DNA of 64,000 nucleotides from Mantis religiosa (Eukaryota > Arthropoda > Insecta > Mantodea > Mantidae), in contig CM060953.1 of assembly GCA_030765055.1 (NCBI GenBank), positions 70,480,316 through 70,544,315 of the forward strand, read 5' to 3'. The notes below the pieces were generated by a model. It searched no databases. It was not told where the DNA came from and saw only the letters and a list, made by a program, of their open reading frames with translations. This document shows positions 63,801 to 64,000 of this stretch, piece by piece (position 1 is the first letter of the stretch; every line of letters begins with the position of its first letter). A program made the translations under genes and the position numbers.

Positions 63801-64000
63801 TTTAAGTTTATTTCATTTTCAGATTTTGGTAGTACTGGCAAAAACATAGTGATATCTAGTGATTGTAACGTCAGGGGCGGCCGGTGAGGTATTGTATTGA
63901 TGGTGCCATAACTAAATAAGGGTTGTTAAAGTATAAATATGTGTACAAATTACGAACGATTGAGGTAATCTTATCAATAATCCATCCTATTTTATAATAT

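Noticed and set aside
51562..64000. Upstream Hira exons (WD40 repeats, B domain)
   Set aside because: I looked on the minus strand for WD-repeat or B-domain sequence and found none; everything recognisable there is mobile DNA.

Overview
This is eukaryotic nuclear DNA, most likely from an arthropod and probably an insect. It is AT-rich (by eye), has no operons, and a conserved animal gene runs across it in pieces with GT..AG introns. Most of the rest is Penelope-like elements (PLEs), non-LTR retrotransposons, tRNA-derived SINEs, mariner remnants and LTR fragments. I cannot fix the order; no ribosomal or mitochondrial marker is present.

Host gene. Nine exons on the minus strand, from 51561 down to the stop codon at 10351, encode the C-terminal half (about 510 residues) of HIRA, the histone H3.3 chaperone subunit. 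The N-terminal WD40 and B-domain exons are not in the window and should lie to the right. Exon phases agree at every junction except one, between the exons at 20556-20661 and 19679-19848, which is one base out. The largest intron (30553-47722) is about 17 kb.

Mobile DNA. PLEs (reverse transcriptase plus GIY-YIG endonuclease) occur in at least nine families, called PLE-A to PLE-I here. Four copies (521-3297, 16145-19215, 42879-45979, 58292-61138) are snapbacks: two copies of one element head to head, with both 3' ends outward, flanked by 11-13 bp target-site duplications (TSDs) and carrying one asymmetric tail of about 30-50 nt. Hammerhead-ribozyme motifs sit near the outer end of each arm. 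Small ORF-less palindromes of the same design (1335-1463, 4366-4604, 40921-41105, 48116-48312, 52275-52509) and tail-only insertions of 33-88 bp (15196-15244, 23915-23947, 50556-50643) also have TSDs. The tails of several families share a box of the form CACTGT, then 8-9 nt, then TTC or TCC.

Other elements. A Jockey-like LINE (about 38735-46985, minus) is split by PLE-C, a terminal-inverted-repeat element, a SINE and small PLE pieces. A second LINE (LINE-X, 57325-62460, plus) is split by a PLE-D snapback and a CR1-like LINE fragment. I-like LINEs with RNase H lie at 5150-6910 (+) and 36650-37620 (-), and CR1-like LINEs at 26160-28043 (+) and 33180-34480 (-). A solo gypsy-type LTR (28639-29130) sits inside a PLE-D copy. 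At least three tRNA-derived SINE families are present.

How it fits together. From 10351 to 51561 the insertions lie in Hira introns, some within about 110 bp of a splice site. The snapbacks would fold into hairpins with kilobase-long arms in the pre-mRNA. Most transposon genes are broken; the longest open ones are PLE reading frames at 43014-44435 (-), 53250-54626 (-) and 60190-61086 (+), all lacking the 5' part of the element.
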